Assembly (NCBI RefSeq): GCF_001719045.1
Contig: NZ_CP015423.1
Span: 1,736,001-1,800,000 of the forward strand
Direction of reading: 5' to 3'
Length of the DNA: 64,000 bases
Source: Paenibacillus polymyxa
GTDB lineage: Bacteria > Bacillota > Bacilli > Paenibacillales > Paenibacillaceae
In this document: positions 26,263-36,385 of the stretch, piece by piece
How the letters are laid out: each line of letters begins with the position of its first letter
Numbering within the stretch: position 1 is the first letter of the stretch
Program-made: the position numbers and the translations under genes
Notes under the pieces: model-generated
Seen by the model: only the letters and a program-made list of their open reading frames with translations
Told to the model about the DNA's origin: nothing
The model's database searches: none

Positions 26263-27072
26263 CTATGGCGTTGGGGACTGGCTAGAGGTGTTTTGGTTTT
26301 CCTGTGCCTCTGGAACACTTACTGTGCTGGGATCTATAGCGCCGCTACTCTCTATGGAATGGGGAGGCAACGCCAACTGCGGAGCGGCTGCACCATTTTT
26401 ACCCACTGGTTTACCCTGATTGTCATAGTAGTACATCGGAACGTTGCCTACCACTAATAAATAAGAAACCGGAATTTCCGTCTCCACAATCTGAGGTTGC
26501 ATCTCAAACGGTATAACCACGGACACTTCCGTCGTAATCCGAATGTACACTTCCACCAAGATCATGTTTATGCCCGCATCCTGTTGACGGGTATTTAAAT
26601 CCACCTTGATTGCTCCATGCGGCTCTACCTTTAGGGGGACCGTTGGTCCATAAGCTGCCAACAGTGGACTGCCCAATGCCTGACCAATCGGAACACTCTC
26701 ATCAAAATGGCTCATGCTGTCCATCGTTGCCTTGACTGCTTTGAGCGTGTCTGACGTAATTCTCATATGCTCCGCATAATTCAGAACAAAACCGGAGGTT
26801 CTCCCTTGTGCATCCGTTCTCCATTCGATCAAATTATCAGCTGTCTTCCCCTGCTCTACCTGTGCTGTAATTGCTGAATTAATAGCCTCCGTCGCCATTT
26901 GTTTAACCCGCACTTTTGCCAGGTGCATCATGGGCGGCTTCAAATGCTGCTCCACATAAGCAGCCATCTGTATGATCCCTACCAGCAGCGCCAGTGTCAC
27001 AATAAAAAAAAACCTACGTCTGCCGCGTCGCCTTCTGTTAGGTGCGCTGTGCCATTGCGGTCTTCTCATCAT
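26263..27072 (-). CDS. yunB: Sporulation protein YunB
   Basis: This protein of about 269 residues has a strongly basic N-terminus (RRPQWHSAPNRRRRGRRR), one membrane helix (FFFIVTLALLVGIIQMAA), and then a soluble domain with VRVKQMATEAINSAI and IPVSYLLVVGNVP, typical of YunB. YunB is a sigma-E-dependent protein whose loss impairs spore formation in Bacillus. The C-terminus is Gln/Ser/Pro-rich and variable. Starts at ATG 27072 or 27069, behind GGGGGGA; the ORF upstream to 27195 is unlikely to be translated. Confidence 0.87.
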   Translation of the reverse strand: MMRRPQWHSAPNRRRRGRRRFFFIVTLALLVGIIQMAAYVEQHLKPPMMHLAKVRVKQMATEAINSAITAQVEQGKTADNLIEWRTDAQGRTSGFVLNYAEHMRITSDTLKAVKATMDSMSHFDESVPIGQALGSPLLAAYGPTVPLKVEPHGAIKVDLNTRQQDAGINMILVEVYIRITTEVSVVIPFEMQPQIVETEIPVSYLLVVGNVPMYYYDNQGKPVGKNGAAAPQLALPPHSIESSGAIDPSTVSVPEAQENQNTSSQSPTP

Positions 27073-27198
27073 CCGATCCCCCCGCAGCGTTGAACTTACC
27101 CTACAAGGATATGCGAGTTGTACACGAAAAAGAAGCCGCCCGTCCGGCAGCCTCTCTAGGTGGAACAAATATATAATTGCAAATATAAGGTGCACTCA

Positions 27199-28131
27199 TT
27201 ATTTGAAAATATGGTCAATCTTTTCGATATCAGCCTGACTCAATTGGACATTTAGCGTCTTCAGATTCGCCAGCACCTGCTCCGGCCCCTTCGCCCCTGG
27301 AATGAGGGCATCAATCGAATCACGGGTCAAATACCATGCGAGTACAACATGAGCAACCTCTGCATTCAACGCATTGGCAATCTCCCGTACCTGCTCCACT
27401 TTGACCAAATTACGAGCAAATGCATCGCCCTGAAACAATGGATTTTTCGCTCTGATGTCCGAGAAGGTCATGTCTTTCGTATACTTACCCCCCAGCAATC
27501 CCGAAGCTAGCGGAAAATAAGGCACAAACGAAATGCCATTTTCCTTGGTATAAGGCAGCAGATCCTTCTCGGCTTCCCGTTGAAACAAATTATATTGGGA
27601 TTGAAGCACATCTACATAACCGTCACTATTCGCATCCTTAAGTTGTTCAATGGAGAAGTTAGATACACCAATGGCCTTGATTTTGCCTTCGTCCTTGAGC
27701 TTCTTCAGTTCTCCTACTGCTTCTGCCTTCGGTGTAGCTTCGTCCGGGAAATGGATATAGAACAGATCAATATAATCGGTCTGCAATCTTCTCAGGCTGG
27801 ATTCGACGGATTCACGTAAAAAAGCAGGCGAGTTGTCAAAAACGACCTCTCCGTTTACAAATTTGTGTGCACCCTTCGTGGCAATAACAGCTTTATCACG
27901 CTGACCACGCTCTTTCAATACCTCACCAATCAACCGTTCCGAGTGCTCAGGTCCATAAATAAAAGCCGTATCCAGAAAATTGATGCCGTTATCCAAAGCT
28001 GTGCGAACGACTTCTTTGCCCGTTTCATCATTCAAACCGGAAAAGAGATTATGTCCTCCCACTTTATTTGCACCCAAACCGATTGGTTTTACATATAAAT
28101 CTGTTTTACCAAGACGCACTTGCTCTGCCAA
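27199..28131 (-). CDS. Aldo/keto reductase
   Basis: This 310-residue NADPH-dependent oxidoreductase shows the AKR tetrad: Asp and Tyr in [16 protein letters not shown], Lys in [10 protein letters not shown], and His in [11 protein letters not shown]. The cofactor region [10 protein letters not shown] is also present. It starts at TTG 28131 with AAGGAG ten bases upstream. It lies 84 bases downstream of the sugar permease gene on the same strand, so it may belong to that operon and act on an imported sugar, though AKR enzymes are often general aldehyde reductases. Confidence 0.88.
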   Translation of the reverse strand: MAEQVRLGKTDLYVKPIGLGANKVGGHNLFSGLNDETGKEVVRTALDNGINFLDTAFIYGPEHSERLIGEVLKERGQRDKAVIATKGAHKFVNGEVVFDNSPAFLRESVESSLRRLQTDYIDLFYIHFPDEATPKAEAVGELKKLKDEGKIKAIGVSNFSIEQLKDANSDGYVDVLQSQYNLFQREAEKDLLPYTKENGISFVPYFPLASGLLGGKYTKDMTFSDIRAKNPLFQGDAFARNLVKVEQVREIANALNAEVAHVVLAWYLTRDSIDALIPGAKGPEQVLANLKTLNVQLSQADIEKIDHIFK

Positions 28132-28214
28132 TTCACGTCATCTCCTTTTCGAAAGTTACTTCCATTTTATTATTAGATTCCAAAAAAAGCAAAGTGCGTA
28201 CCTGGCAGTTGTCC

Positions 28215-29057
28215 TCATCCTTTAATCCCCGTCAAGGCAATCCCTTCCATAAAATACTTCTGTCCTATGGCAAACAGAATAATAGCAGGCAAGACTACAA
28301 TTAAAGATGCGGCCATCAAAACGCCCCATTGAGCCGAATATATTCCCTGAAACTGCTGTAGCCCAATCGCCAACGTAAATTTGCTCTCATCATTAAGGTA
28401 AACCAGCGGCCCCATAAAATCATTCCATGTGTTCAAAAACGTAAACAATCCAATGACCAAAATTGCCGACCTCGACAAAGGCAAAATAATACGGGTAAAA
28501 ATTGTAAAATGATTACCTCCATCCACAAATACAGCTTCATCCAGTTCTCGCGGTAGAGTCATGTAAAATTGTCTTAGCAAAAAAATATTAAAAACGCCTC
28601 CACCAAAAAACGAAGGTAATACCAATGGAACGTACGAATTAACCATGCCTAATGCCTGCCAACCAATAAACGACGGAATCAGCGTGACTGCAAACGGCAG
28701 CATCATGCTGCTTAACAATAGAGCAAATACCTTATCTCTTCCCTTCCATCTCATTCGCGCAAAGCTATAGGCAGAAATGGTACTCGACAGAAGTACACCC
28801 GCCAAAGTACCCGCAACGACGATAAATGTATTCACAAAATAGCGTCCAAACGATAACTCTTCAAACGGCTGAAAAAAATTCTCGAGTACAAAAGGCTCTG
28901 GAATCCATTTCGGCGGGATCAAAAAAATCTGACTTAAATCCATCATGGAGCTTCGCACCAGCCAATAAAAAGGAAACATACAAAACAGGGAGCCCACTAT
29001 GAGAACTGTGTAGAGTAACACCCTGCTCCCACTCCAACCGTGTTTTTTCATCTTCAT
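28215..29057 (-). CDS. Carbohydrate ABC transporter permease (MalG type)
   Basis: This 280-residue membrane subunit has six predicted helices and the EAA loop ELDEAVFVDGGNHFTIFTRI, which contacts the shared ATPase. Its ATG overlaps the stop of the preceding permease (ATGA), so translation is coupled. No ATPase gene is in the locus, as is usual for such systems, which share an MsmX/UgpC-type ATPase encoded elsewhere. Confidence 0.92.
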   Translation of the reverse strand: MKMKKHGWSGSRVLLYTVLIVGSLFCMFPFYWLVRSSMMDLSQIFLIPPKWIPEPFVLENFFQPFEELSFGRYFVNTFIVVAGTLAGVLLSSTISAYSFARMRWKGRDKVFALLLSSMMLPFAVTLIPSFIGWQALGMVNSYVPLVLPSFFGGGVFNIFLLRQFYMTLPRELDEAVFVDGGNHFTIFTRIILPLSRSAILVIGLFTFLNTWNDFMGPLVYLNDESKFTLAIGLQQFQGIYSAQWGVLMAASLIVVLPAIILFAIGQKYFMEGIALTGIKG

Positions 29058-29956
29058 GCCCCCCCGCCTTCGTAATACACCCATTTTCGGGCTGTCTTGA
29101 ACAGAAAGGCAGTGAATACCAAAACGACAATAAAGAGCACCCAAGCAATAGCACAGGCATAACCCATATTCGAAAAGGTAAATGCCTCGCGGAACAAATA
29201 AAAGGTATAAAACAAGCTGGAGTTATTGGGTCCGCCCTGAGTCATGACGTAAGGCTGAACAAACACTTGAAACCCACCGATGAAGCCCATAATCGTATTA
29301 AAAAAAATAGTGGGCGATGTCAATGGAATTGTAATATACATAAGCTTATGAAGAGCATTTCCACCGTCAATTTCAATGGCTTCATAATAATGTCTAGGTA
29401 TATCTTGCAGGCCTGCCAGAAAAATAATCATGGTTCCTCCAACGGTCCACAAACTCATTAAAACCAGCGTAGGAACTACCGACCCTTCGCTATAGATCCA
29501 CTGACTTTCGGGCAAATGCAACGCACGCAGCACCACATTTAGCAAGCCAAGATCCGGATCAAACAGCCACATCCAGATCATAGACGATGCTATGAGTGGC
29601 ACAATGGTAGGGAGATAAAAAACAGTCCTGAAAAAAGCCAGACCCTTTACCTTTTGATTAAGTAATATCGCTAAAAAGAAAGCTACAATAATTTGCAGGG
29701 GCACACTTAGAAACACATAATAAAACGTAACCCCGAGTGATTTATAAAAAAATTGATCCGTACCGTCAAATAAGTGGACGTAATTATCCAGACCGATAAA
29801 ATGGGCTTGTGAAGCAACCTTATAATCGGTAAGACTGAACCAGAGACTAGCGATCATCGGTCCCAGAACAAAAATGACAAAGCCGAGAATAGCAGGGGCG
29901 GCAAAAAGCCACCCCAACCCATTTTCCTTCTTACGAATAGAAGATAATGATTGCAT
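29054..29956 (-). CDS. Sugar ABC transporter permease (MalF/UgpA type)
   Basis: This 300-residue permease has six helices, beginning GWLFAAPAILGFVIFVLGP, and an EAA loop YYEAIEIDGGNALHKLMYIT near residue 185. It pairs with the overlapping downstream permease to form the channel for the sugar bound by the lipoprotein encoded 32 bases upstream. The substrate is not fixed by sequence; plant-derived oligosaccharides would fit the YesM/YesN-type regulators. Confidence 0.92.
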   Translation of the reverse strand: MQSLSSIRKKENGLGWLFAAPAILGFVIFVLGPMIASLWFSLTDYKVASQAHFIGLDNYVHLFDGTDQFFYKSLGVTFYYVFLSVPLQIIVAFFLAILLNQKVKGLAFFRTVFYLPTIVPLIASSMIWMWLFDPDLGLLNVVLRALHLPESQWIYSEGSVVPTLVLMSLWTVGGTMIIFLAGLQDIPRHYYEAIEIDGGNALHKLMYITIPLTSPTIFFNTIMGFIGGFQVFVQPYVMTQGGPNNSSLFYTFYLFREAFTFSNMGYACAIAWVLFIVVLVFTAFLFKTARKWVYYEGGGA

Positions 29957-29988
29957 TCTATCCCTCTCTTTCTGTCAAAACACTCACC

Positions 29989-31353
29989 CTATTCTTTTGG
30001 ATACGTCCCCTTAAATTCCGCGTTGGCCTTTGCGGAAACCTCCCTAAATGCTTGCTCCACCGTTTTCTTGCCTAGCCATACCTGATCCAGCGCCGGGTTA
30101 ATGATGGCATTGATTTTTTCCGAGTTTTTCAGATAATAGTCGTAAGAATTAACACCGTTATGCAGCGTTTGGTTCATGACAGCATCACGGTAACCATCGG
30201 CATGACCTGGTTTGACATCGGCCCATTTGCTAATCAAGTCTGGTTCGGTGTACCACTTTTTCATGACAGGCATCCACAATCCGCTGGAATGCATGTCAAG
30301 TCCGCTTTCAGCATCCAGCAAGAATTTATAAAACATCCATGCTTCTTTAGGATGTTTGGTTTTGGCAGAAATCACTTCCGGTTCGCCAAACAGGATCGTT
30401 TTGCTGCTCTTCAGTTTAGGTAACACGCCTACACCAAAATTCACCTTCGATTCTCCAAGATCCAATTGAACCCACTGTCCATCCAGATCCATCGCTACAC
30501 GTTTACTTTGCAGTGCTACGGCCGGGGAAGGTATATTTTTGGACTGCGTCGGCGACGGTGCCACATGATAAACATTGATCAGATCAGCCATTTTCTGAAC
30601 AGCTTCAATCACATCAGGGCTCTCAAGATTAAGCGAGTCCCCTTTGTCTGAAATGACACTTGCGTTATTGGAAGGCACAAGCAAATGCCACATCCATGTA
30701 TCAAACCGAACTCCATACTGTTTAATGTTACTTGCATCGAAATTGGGACTGAGCGCATTATTTCCCGCTTTATCAATGGTGAGCTTTTGTGCTGTCTCTA
30801 AAAACTGCTCCCATGTCCAAGCCTCTTCAGCCTTTACTGGTGGCAAAGCAACACCAGCCTCATCAAACAAATCTTTATTGTAATAGAGGGCGAAAGCTTC
30901 CTCAGTTACCTTGACCCCTGCCACTTTGTCCTTATCCCAATAGATGACTGAATTAGGAATAAGACTTTCCTTCGTTAGCTCCTTATCCTCCTTCAAAAAT
31001 TCATTTAAATTATATAGTTTGCCTTGTTCAGCCCATTGCAGAGCCTGTGCTTTATAAATGGGAAATACATCGGGTGCCTGATTGGCAGCAAACATCGTCG
31101 TTAATTTGGTTACGTAATCTCCGGGGATATGCATATAGTTGATTTTGATCCACGGATATTTCTCTGTAAATTTTTTAGCGATTTCCTGCTGAACCTTCTT
31201 TTCATTGGTGCTCCCCCAACTGGCATAGGTCAGTGTCACTTGCTCGTGACCCTGCAAATCAACTGGTTTGCTGCTGCTCTCATTTGAACTACAGGCTGAC
31301 ATAAGCCCAACGATCAAGCACATGCAGACGATCCATAATTTTCGTTTTAACAT
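29989..31353 (-). CDS. Extracellular sugar-binding lipoprotein
   Basis: This 454-residue family 1 solute-binding protein starts at ATG 31353. Its lipoprotein signal (LWIVCMCLIVGLMSAC) ends in a lipobox whose Cys would be lipidated, followed by a serine-rich linker. The mature protein begins with VTLTYASWGSTNE and contains a SBP-type FAANQAPDVF stretch. It delivers a sugar or oligosaccharide to the two permeases downstream. A cre site at 31421-31434 suggests carbon catabolite repression. Confidence 0.92.
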   Translation of the reverse strand: MLKRKLWIVCMCLIVGLMSACSSNESSSKPVDLQGHEQVTLTYASWGSTNEKKVQQEIAKKFTEKYPWIKINYMHIPGDYVTKLTTMFAANQAPDVFPIYKAQALQWAEQGKLYNLNEFLKEDKELTKESLIPNSVIYWDKDKVAGVKVTEEAFALYYNKDLFDEAGVALPPVKAEEAWTWEQFLETAQKLTIDKAGNNALSPNFDASNIKQYGVRFDTWMWHLLVPSNNASVISDKGDSLNLESPDVIEAVQKMADLINVYHVAPSPTQSKNIPSPAVALQSKRVAMDLDGQWVQLDLGESKVNFGVGVLPKLKSSKTILFGEPEVISAKTKHPKEAWMFYKFLLDAESGLDMHSSGLWMPVMKKWYTEPDLISKWADVKPGHADGYRDAVMNQTLHNGVNSYDYYLKNSEKINAIINPALDQVWLGKKTVEQAFREVSAKANAEFKGTYPKE

Positions 31354-31420
31354 GAGTAACGCCCCCAAACCGGTTATTTTTTTATCTTTTCGTTTGTTGC
31401 TTCGTCACTAAATTTATTTT

Positions 31421-31434
31421 AGCAAACGCTTACA
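31421..31434 (-). promoter_or_regulatory. Catabolite-responsive element (CcpA site)
   Basis: On the minus strand TGTAAGCGTTTGCT matches the cre consensus TGWAANCGNTNNCW at every position. It lies about 70 bases upstream of the solute-binding protein start, after the sensor kinase gene. Confidence 0.75.
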
Positions 31435-31452
31435 TTTTTAAAAGTCGTACTC

Positions 31453-33309
31453 TCATTGGATTGGTGTCATTTGATTAGATCTATGAATTTCCCCGATGCG
31501 AATCTGGACGAATGCCCCCTTACCTGCTGGCGAGTGGAGCGTAACGCCATATTCCATTCCATATAATAGCCGTACTCTTCTGTCTACATTTTTAATGCCC
31601 GTTGATCTGATTTCTCCAGCTTGAATTCGGCGTATATGATCTTCCTGAATTCCTAATCCGTTATCCTCCACTTTAAAACACACCAATTGCTTCTCAATCC
31701 AGGCTGTGATTCTAATCAGACCTCCTGATTCCATTTCCGCGAAGCCGTGAATAATTGAATTCTCCACAAAAGGCTGCAAGAAAAGTTTGGGAACTTCCAT
31801 TTGAAGCAAAATGGGATCAATATCATATTCCACCTTGAACTTGTCCTCAAAGCGATTCTGCATAATATAAATGTATTTTTCCAGCCAATTCAGATCGGTT
31901 TCCAAGCTCCATGTATCGTTTTTGTTTCGAGTAGTAATTTGCAGCATTTCCGCCAGACTAATGATCAATTGGCCCAGCTCCTGCTGTTGATGTTCTAACG
32001 CGATCCAATACATGGTCGTTAAGGTGTTATACAAAAAATGGGGATTAAGCTGTAAATTAAGTGCCATTAACTCCGACTCTTTGGCTCGTAGACGTGACTT
32101 GTAATTTTCCTCAATTAAATCTTTAATTTTTTCATTCATTTGATTAAATCGAATCACCAGATCTCCCAATTCATCATAGCCACGTACAGGAATTCGAATA
32201 TCAAAATGTCCCTTCTCCATTACTTTCATCGCCTGTTTCATATCCGTGATGGGCTTACTGATATAAACAGACAGTAAATAAGCAAGAATAACAGCAACGA
32301 GCATCATAAAACCTAAAAAAAACACCGTGTAGGTGCGAATCGTTGACAGATGTCCCAATACATCTTCCATAGGTATGGCTATATAAGATACCCAGCCCGT
32401 CGTCTTCATGACTTCGTAAACCAGTAATATGCTTTGACCTTTAACGTTTACCATTTTCATCCCTTGTTCCGAAGTAATGGCATCCTTAAGCCAATCCGCC
32501 ACGGGTTCCCCTACTTGTTGCTGTCTATCTGAACTCATGACCATCCCGTTTTTATCATGAATCATGCCATAGGATAGATGTGCAAATCCGCTACGGGCTG
32601 CGTAATCTTCAAAACCCCCTTTTAACAAGTCAGGACGAAAATTCAATATAAGTATAGGTTTTTCCTTTCCCTCCGGAAGCGTATGGAAGGTTCCTGCATC
32701 ATCTAATGCAGTCAAATGGAGCTGCTTTACCACAGCAAATAAAGAACTAAACTCATAAGAGCCTCGTTTTAAATCCTGCTGATGGAATGTATCGGCATAC
32801 GAATAAGCGGGAATCCATTGGGTAGCCCCCTCTGCTTCCACCGCCGTTGTTGCCAACGGAGAAGAATAGAACGGCTGAACAGGAATATACATCCGATCAG
32901 TGCTTCCATATGCATAATTTTGTGTCATAATTTGGGAAGCGTATACTTCCTCCATATTGCCAAAATATCTGTACAAAATTTTTGTAATGCTGCGATCAGC
33001 TCGTAACAGTGATGAAGAATCCGAAGTATCCACGTTCGTAATAGTTTGAAGAAGGTCATGATCGATTGGAATCATATCTACGGTTTTTTGAATAGCTGTC
33101 AGCTTGTTATCCAGCAACTGGTTATTACTACGCAGAACGCTTGTAACGCTATCTGTTACATTTGTAGTGATATTCCGTGCGCTCGTTTCAAAGTAAACGA
33201 AACCTAGGAGCAAAACGATAAAACCAGACAACAAAAAATAGGACAGCATCAATTTCGTACGAAAGCTACTGTCCAAAAATTTTTGATACATATATTTAAC
33301 TTGGCGCAT
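31453..33309 (-). CDS. YesM-type sensor histidine kinase
   Basis: This 618-residue membrane kinase has an N-terminal helix, a large extracellular sensor domain (about residues 45-300), a second helix (FFLGFMMLVAVILAYLLSV), a HAMP linker and a His_kinase domain whose phosphoacceptor lies in LNLQLNPHFLYNTL. The ATP site is VEDNGLGIQEDHI. The LQPHFLFNTL-like motif is diagnostic of the YesM/LytS class. AAAGGAAGATACG sets the ATG. It pairs with the adjacent YesN-type regulator to sense a sugar and induce the ABC transporter downstream. Confidence 0.92.
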   Translation of the reverse strand: MRQVKYMYQKFLDSSFRTKLMLSYFLLSGFIVLLLGFVYFETSARNITTNVTDSVTSVLRSNNQLLDNKLTAIQKTVDMIPIDHDLLQTITNVDTSDSSSLLRADRSITKILYRYFGNMEEVYASQIMTQNYAYGSTDRMYIPVQPFYSSPLATTAVEAEGATQWIPAYSYADTFHQQDLKRGSYEFSSLFAVVKQLHLTALDDAGTFHTLPEGKEKPILILNFRPDLLKGGFEDYAARSGFAHLSYGMIHDKNGMVMSSDRQQQVGEPVADWLKDAITSEQGMKMVNVKGQSILLVYEVMKTTGWVSYIAIPMEDVLGHLSTIRTYTVFFLGFMMLVAVILAYLLSVYISKPITDMKQAMKVMEKGHFDIRIPVRGYDELGDLVIRFNQMNEKIKDLIEENYKSRLRAKESELMALNLQLNPHFLYNTLTTMYWIALEHQQQELGQLIISLAEMLQITTRNKNDTWSLETDLNWLEKYIYIMQNRFEDKFKVEYDIDPILLQMEVPKLFLQPFVENSIIHGFAEMESGGLIRITAWIEKQLVCFKVEDNGLGIQEDHIRRIQAGEIRSTGIKNVDRRVRLLYGMEYGVTLHSPAGKGAFVQIRIGEIHRSNQMTPIQ

Positions 33310-33345
33310 CGTATCTTCCTTTCACCTAACAATCAGTTGAATTTC

Positions 33346-34926
33346 CTACGGAATTCTTCCGGTGTGTGCAACGTTTTTTTTGAACACTTTAAAAAAGTAC
33401 TTGATATCTTTATAACCAACTTGTCTGCTAATTTCTGCGACCTTGGCGTCTGTATGCAGCAGTAAGTGCTGAGCCTTTTGCATTCTGAGCTTCACCATAT
33501 ATTCCGTGAACGAGAGCCCAAAATAATTTTTGAACAGAATGCTAAAATAGGACGCATTATAGTGAAAGCGCCGGGCCACGATCTCCAGACTAAGGTCTTC
33601 ATGTAGATGTGCATCTAGAAATTCCTTGCACTTTCTCATAATGGGATCGCCTTTGGAGCCGCTATGAAGCTCAAGAACCAGCTCTTTTAACCATGTTGCA
33701 ACACCATCCTCAAGATTCCGAAGACAGGTGGCCTCTTCGACAGCTTTGTTCAAACGTTCCGAGAAACGTGAGTAGACTTCCTCACTCCACCCTATATTTA
33801 ACCGTTGTAAACTAACCAACAGAAGGTGTACCAATTTTGCTTTAAGCGCTTCAGGTGCAGGATACCCTTGCGTCATTTGTCCAATGAAATTCTGCACCCG
33901 ATCCAATAGCTGATCTGGCTCTCCATTAGAGATAGCGCTTTCAATAAATTTAATAAAGGCCATTTGTTCGTATGCGCTCATTTCTTGTACTGGCTGCTCA
34001 TCATCTGAAATGACAAGGTTCAGACATCTGATGTGAGGTGTATAAAAGCGCATGGAGATTAGGCCGACGGCCTTTTCGTGAGATCGACTTATTTGCATTT
34101 CATCAAAATTAAAAGGCTGACCCCAAGCAAACCAGATTGAAATCGCTTGCTGTTGCTCCAAATTTTTCAGCCCAGCTTGAAGTGTTCTTTTGGCCTCCTT
34201 GCCTTCAGCCCTATCCTTCCAATTCACCACTGCAACCACATGGTCTTTATGGGTTTCAAGTGGAAACACGACAGAAGACGCCCAAGGCCGCAATATTTCA
34301 ACAACCGTATTACGGAGCTGAGAATACCACATATGTATATCCTCCGGGTGCGCTGCCGATGCTCCCAACGCGAGAACTTCTCCTACCCCATGCCATCCAA
34401 AGTGACTCTTTAATAGGCTTTTCTCGTTAGGCTGTAATTTGTCTGTCACACATCTGCTAAACAAATGCTCCACAAATGCAGGCATACTCTGCTCGATCTG
34501 ATTCAACGCTGTTTGATTCCCACTCAGTGTTTCCTGTTCCTCTACAATGATCTTCTCCATATGTTGAATTACTTCAATGAGTTGCTGTGATTGCACCGGT
34601 TTCACCAAATAATCATTCGCCCCATACCTCACCGCCTGCTGTGCATAGCTAAATTCCTGGTAGACTGTCACTAAAATAACTTTGGTCTCATGCTGACCGA
34701 ATGTTCTCAATTGTTGAAGATATTCAAGTCCATTCATGATCGGCATTTGAATATCTGTAAAAACGATTTGGATCGGTTTGGATAACGAAATGGTCAGAGC
34801 ATCTTTCCCGTTCTTGGCTTCCCATACCTCGTATTCGGGACGTAGATCCCTGACCATGGCAGCCAGACCTCGACGCTGTCTAGTTTCATCATCCACAACA
34901 AGTACTCCCAGCGGGATCGAATTCAC
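33346..34926 (-). CDS. YesN-type response regulator with AraC DNA-binding domain
   Basis: This 526-residue regulator has a receiver domain (LVVDDETRQRRGL, phosphoacceptor Asp in VFTDIQMPIMNGLE, Lys in NDYLVKPVQ), a long central region and a C-terminal AraC-type double helix-turn-helix ending RQVGYKDIKYFFKVFKKN. Start is GTG 34926, preceded by GGAGGGGAG. It probably activates the sugar ABC operon downstream when phosphorylated by the YesM-type kinase 36 bases away. Confidence 0.92.
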   Translation of the reverse strand: MNSIPLGVLVVDDETRQRRGLAAMVRDLRPEYEVWEAKNGKDALTISLSKPIQIVFTDIQMPIMNGLEYLQQLRTFGQHETKVILVTVYQEFSYAQQAVRYGANDYLVKPVQSQQLIEVIQHMEKIIVEEQETLSGNQTALNQIEQSMPAFVEHLFSRCVTDKLQPNEKSLLKSHFGWHGVGEVLALGASAAHPEDIHMWYSQLRNTVVEILRPWASSVVFPLETHKDHVVAVVNWKDRAEGKEAKRTLQAGLKNLEQQQAISIWFAWGQPFNFDEMQISRSHEKAVGLISMRFYTPHIRCLNLVISDDEQPVQEMSAYEQMAFIKFIESAISNGEPDQLLDRVQNFIGQMTQGYPAPEALKAKLVHLLLVSLQRLNIGWSEEVYSRFSERLNKAVEEATCLRNLEDGVATWLKELVLELHSGSKGDPIMRKCKEFLDAHLHEDLSLEIVARRFHYNASYFSILFKNYFGLSFTEYMVKLRMQKAQHLLLHTDAKVAEISRQVGYKDIKYFFKVFKKNVAHTGRIP

Positions 34927-34995
34927 TGACTCCCCTCCTGTCGTTTTCATACACGCATTTTTTTTCAGTATAACACTTACAGGTGGGAGCCGATC

Positions 34996-35688
34996 CTATT
35001 TTCTTTTTCGCTTCATACTGCGGATGGTCGTTTTTGTGGCCTGATCCACCCGATATGATTCCGTGATTTTTTGCAGTGCTTTGTTGAAGGTAAAATCATC
35101 TAATGTATTATGACTTAAATACGCCATGGTTACCTCAGGTAGCTTGATATAACAGATCGATATCGCCCATGCTACCGCCATTTGTACATAATAATCCTCG
35201 CGATGGGTCTGATTCAGTAAAGTAAACACCCGCTTCATATACTGTTCCTCAATATAAAAATTAAGAAGCATAACCACACCAAACCGAATTTCATATTCTT
35301 TCTTGGAGAATAGATAGGGCTGAATAAACTCCCACACCCGTTCTTTATGATGTTTCGTGATTTTCAATCCGGCACAGAAACTATCACATACGGACCAATT
35401 ATCAATTTTAGGAACAAACTTGGCGGTATAACTCAAAACTTCCTCTATATCTGTTTTTACAGAACCAATCACCATACCTTGCAGCATTACTTCTTCGAAG
35501 TGTTCACTTTCAGCGGTCTCCAGGTAGAGGCGCCAATCCCCTTTGGCAATATCTTGAGCAAGCTTACGCAGCACTGGCAGACGTACACCCAGCACATTAT
35601 TAATCGTCGGAAGCAATGCAGCCGTAAATTTCTGAAAATCTGCATCCACATATGACAGTATCTGTTCTCTAATTGTTTTCTCCATCAT
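34996..35688 (-). CDS. DNA alkylation repair protein, AlkD-like
   Basis: This protein of about 230 residues has the HEAT-like helical repeats of the AlkC/AlkD glycosylase family: VRLPVLRKLAQDIAKGDW, FVPKIDNWSVCDSFCAGL and YEIRFGVVMLLNFYI, with conserved Trp and Asp in DNWSVCD. AlkD enzymes release alkylated bases without flipping. It starts at ATG 35688, 17 bases after the stop of the AlkA-type gene, so it is the last gene of the adaptive-response operon. Confidence 0.85.
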   Translation of the reverse strand: MMEKTIREQILSYVDADFQKFTAALLPTINNVLGVRLPVLRKLAQDIAKGDWRLYLETAESEHFEEVMLQGMVIGSVKTDIEEVLSYTAKFVPKIDNWSVCDSFCAGLKITKHHKERVWEFIQPYLFSKKEYEIRFGVVMLLNFYIEEQYMKRVFTLLNQTHREDYYVQMAVAWAISICYIKLPEVTMAYLSHNTLDDFTFNKALQKITESYRVDQATKTTIRSMKRKRK

Positions 35689-35704
35689 TTCCACTCCCTG
35701 ATTC

Positions 35705-36322
35705 TTAACGAAATGAAATACTCCACAAATAAATGGAGGCCACCGAACCATAAGGCGAATAGACTCGGCGGTACTCCTCAAATTGCTGCTTGGTCAAGGT
35801 ATCTAGATGGTACAACTTCATCATTCCCCGTCGAATAGCCATATCGCCCCAACTGACCACATCTGGACGCTCCATACAATTAATCAGCATCATTTCAGCC
35901 GTCCAAGGTCCTATCCCTTGCAGCGAGGACAATTTCTGAATCACCTGTGCATCGGAAAGCTCATATAATTCCTGTAAATCCAACAGGCCCTGCTCGATCG
36001 TTTGGGCTATATTAAGAATACATGTGGCCTTTTTCATGGTGATGCCACAGCTTTGAATATCTAAAGCCGACTGAACAGCTATATTTTGTGGAGTGATCAC
36101 GCCTAACTTCTCCTGCATCCTTGCCCATATGGTCTGAACCGCCTTGGCCGATATAAGCTGTCCCACAATCGCATGAACGAGCGCCGCAAACAGGTCGGGA
36201 ATGATCACACGTTCTACCTTGCCCATTTGCGTCATCGCTGCACCAAGTACGGTGTCTACGTTTTTTAGATAATTGATTTCCTTTTCCCCATAGTCAAAGT
36301 TTTTGGTCATTACGGTTTGCAT
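35705..36322 (-). CDS. DNA-3-methyladenine glycosylase II (AlkA-type)
   Basis: This 205-residue HhH-GPD glycosylase excises alkylated purines. The helix-hairpin-helix is LSSLQGIGPWTAEMMLI at residues 131-147, and the catalytic Asp is D160 in VSWGDMAIRRG. It is shorter than E. coli AlkA because the N-terminal TBP-like domain is missing, as in many Firmicutes. GGGAGAACGA precedes the ATG. It lies between the radical SAM gene and the AlkD-like gene in one directional cluster headed by adaA. Confidence 0.9.
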   Translation of the reverse strand: MQTVMTKNFDYGEKEINYLKNVDTVLGAAMTQMGKVERVIIPDLFAALVHAIVGQLISAKAVQTIWARMQEKLGVITPQNIAVQSALDIQSCGITMKKATCILNIAQTIEQGLLDLQELYELSDAQVIQKLSSLQGIGPWTAEMMLINCMERPDVVSWGDMAIRRGMMKLYHLDTLTKQQFEEYRRVYSPYGSVASIYLWSISFR

Positions 36323-36385
36323 TCGTTCTCCCGCTGCCCCCTTATATGGTTCACTCTTGATTCAATGGCATGGACTGCTTTTACA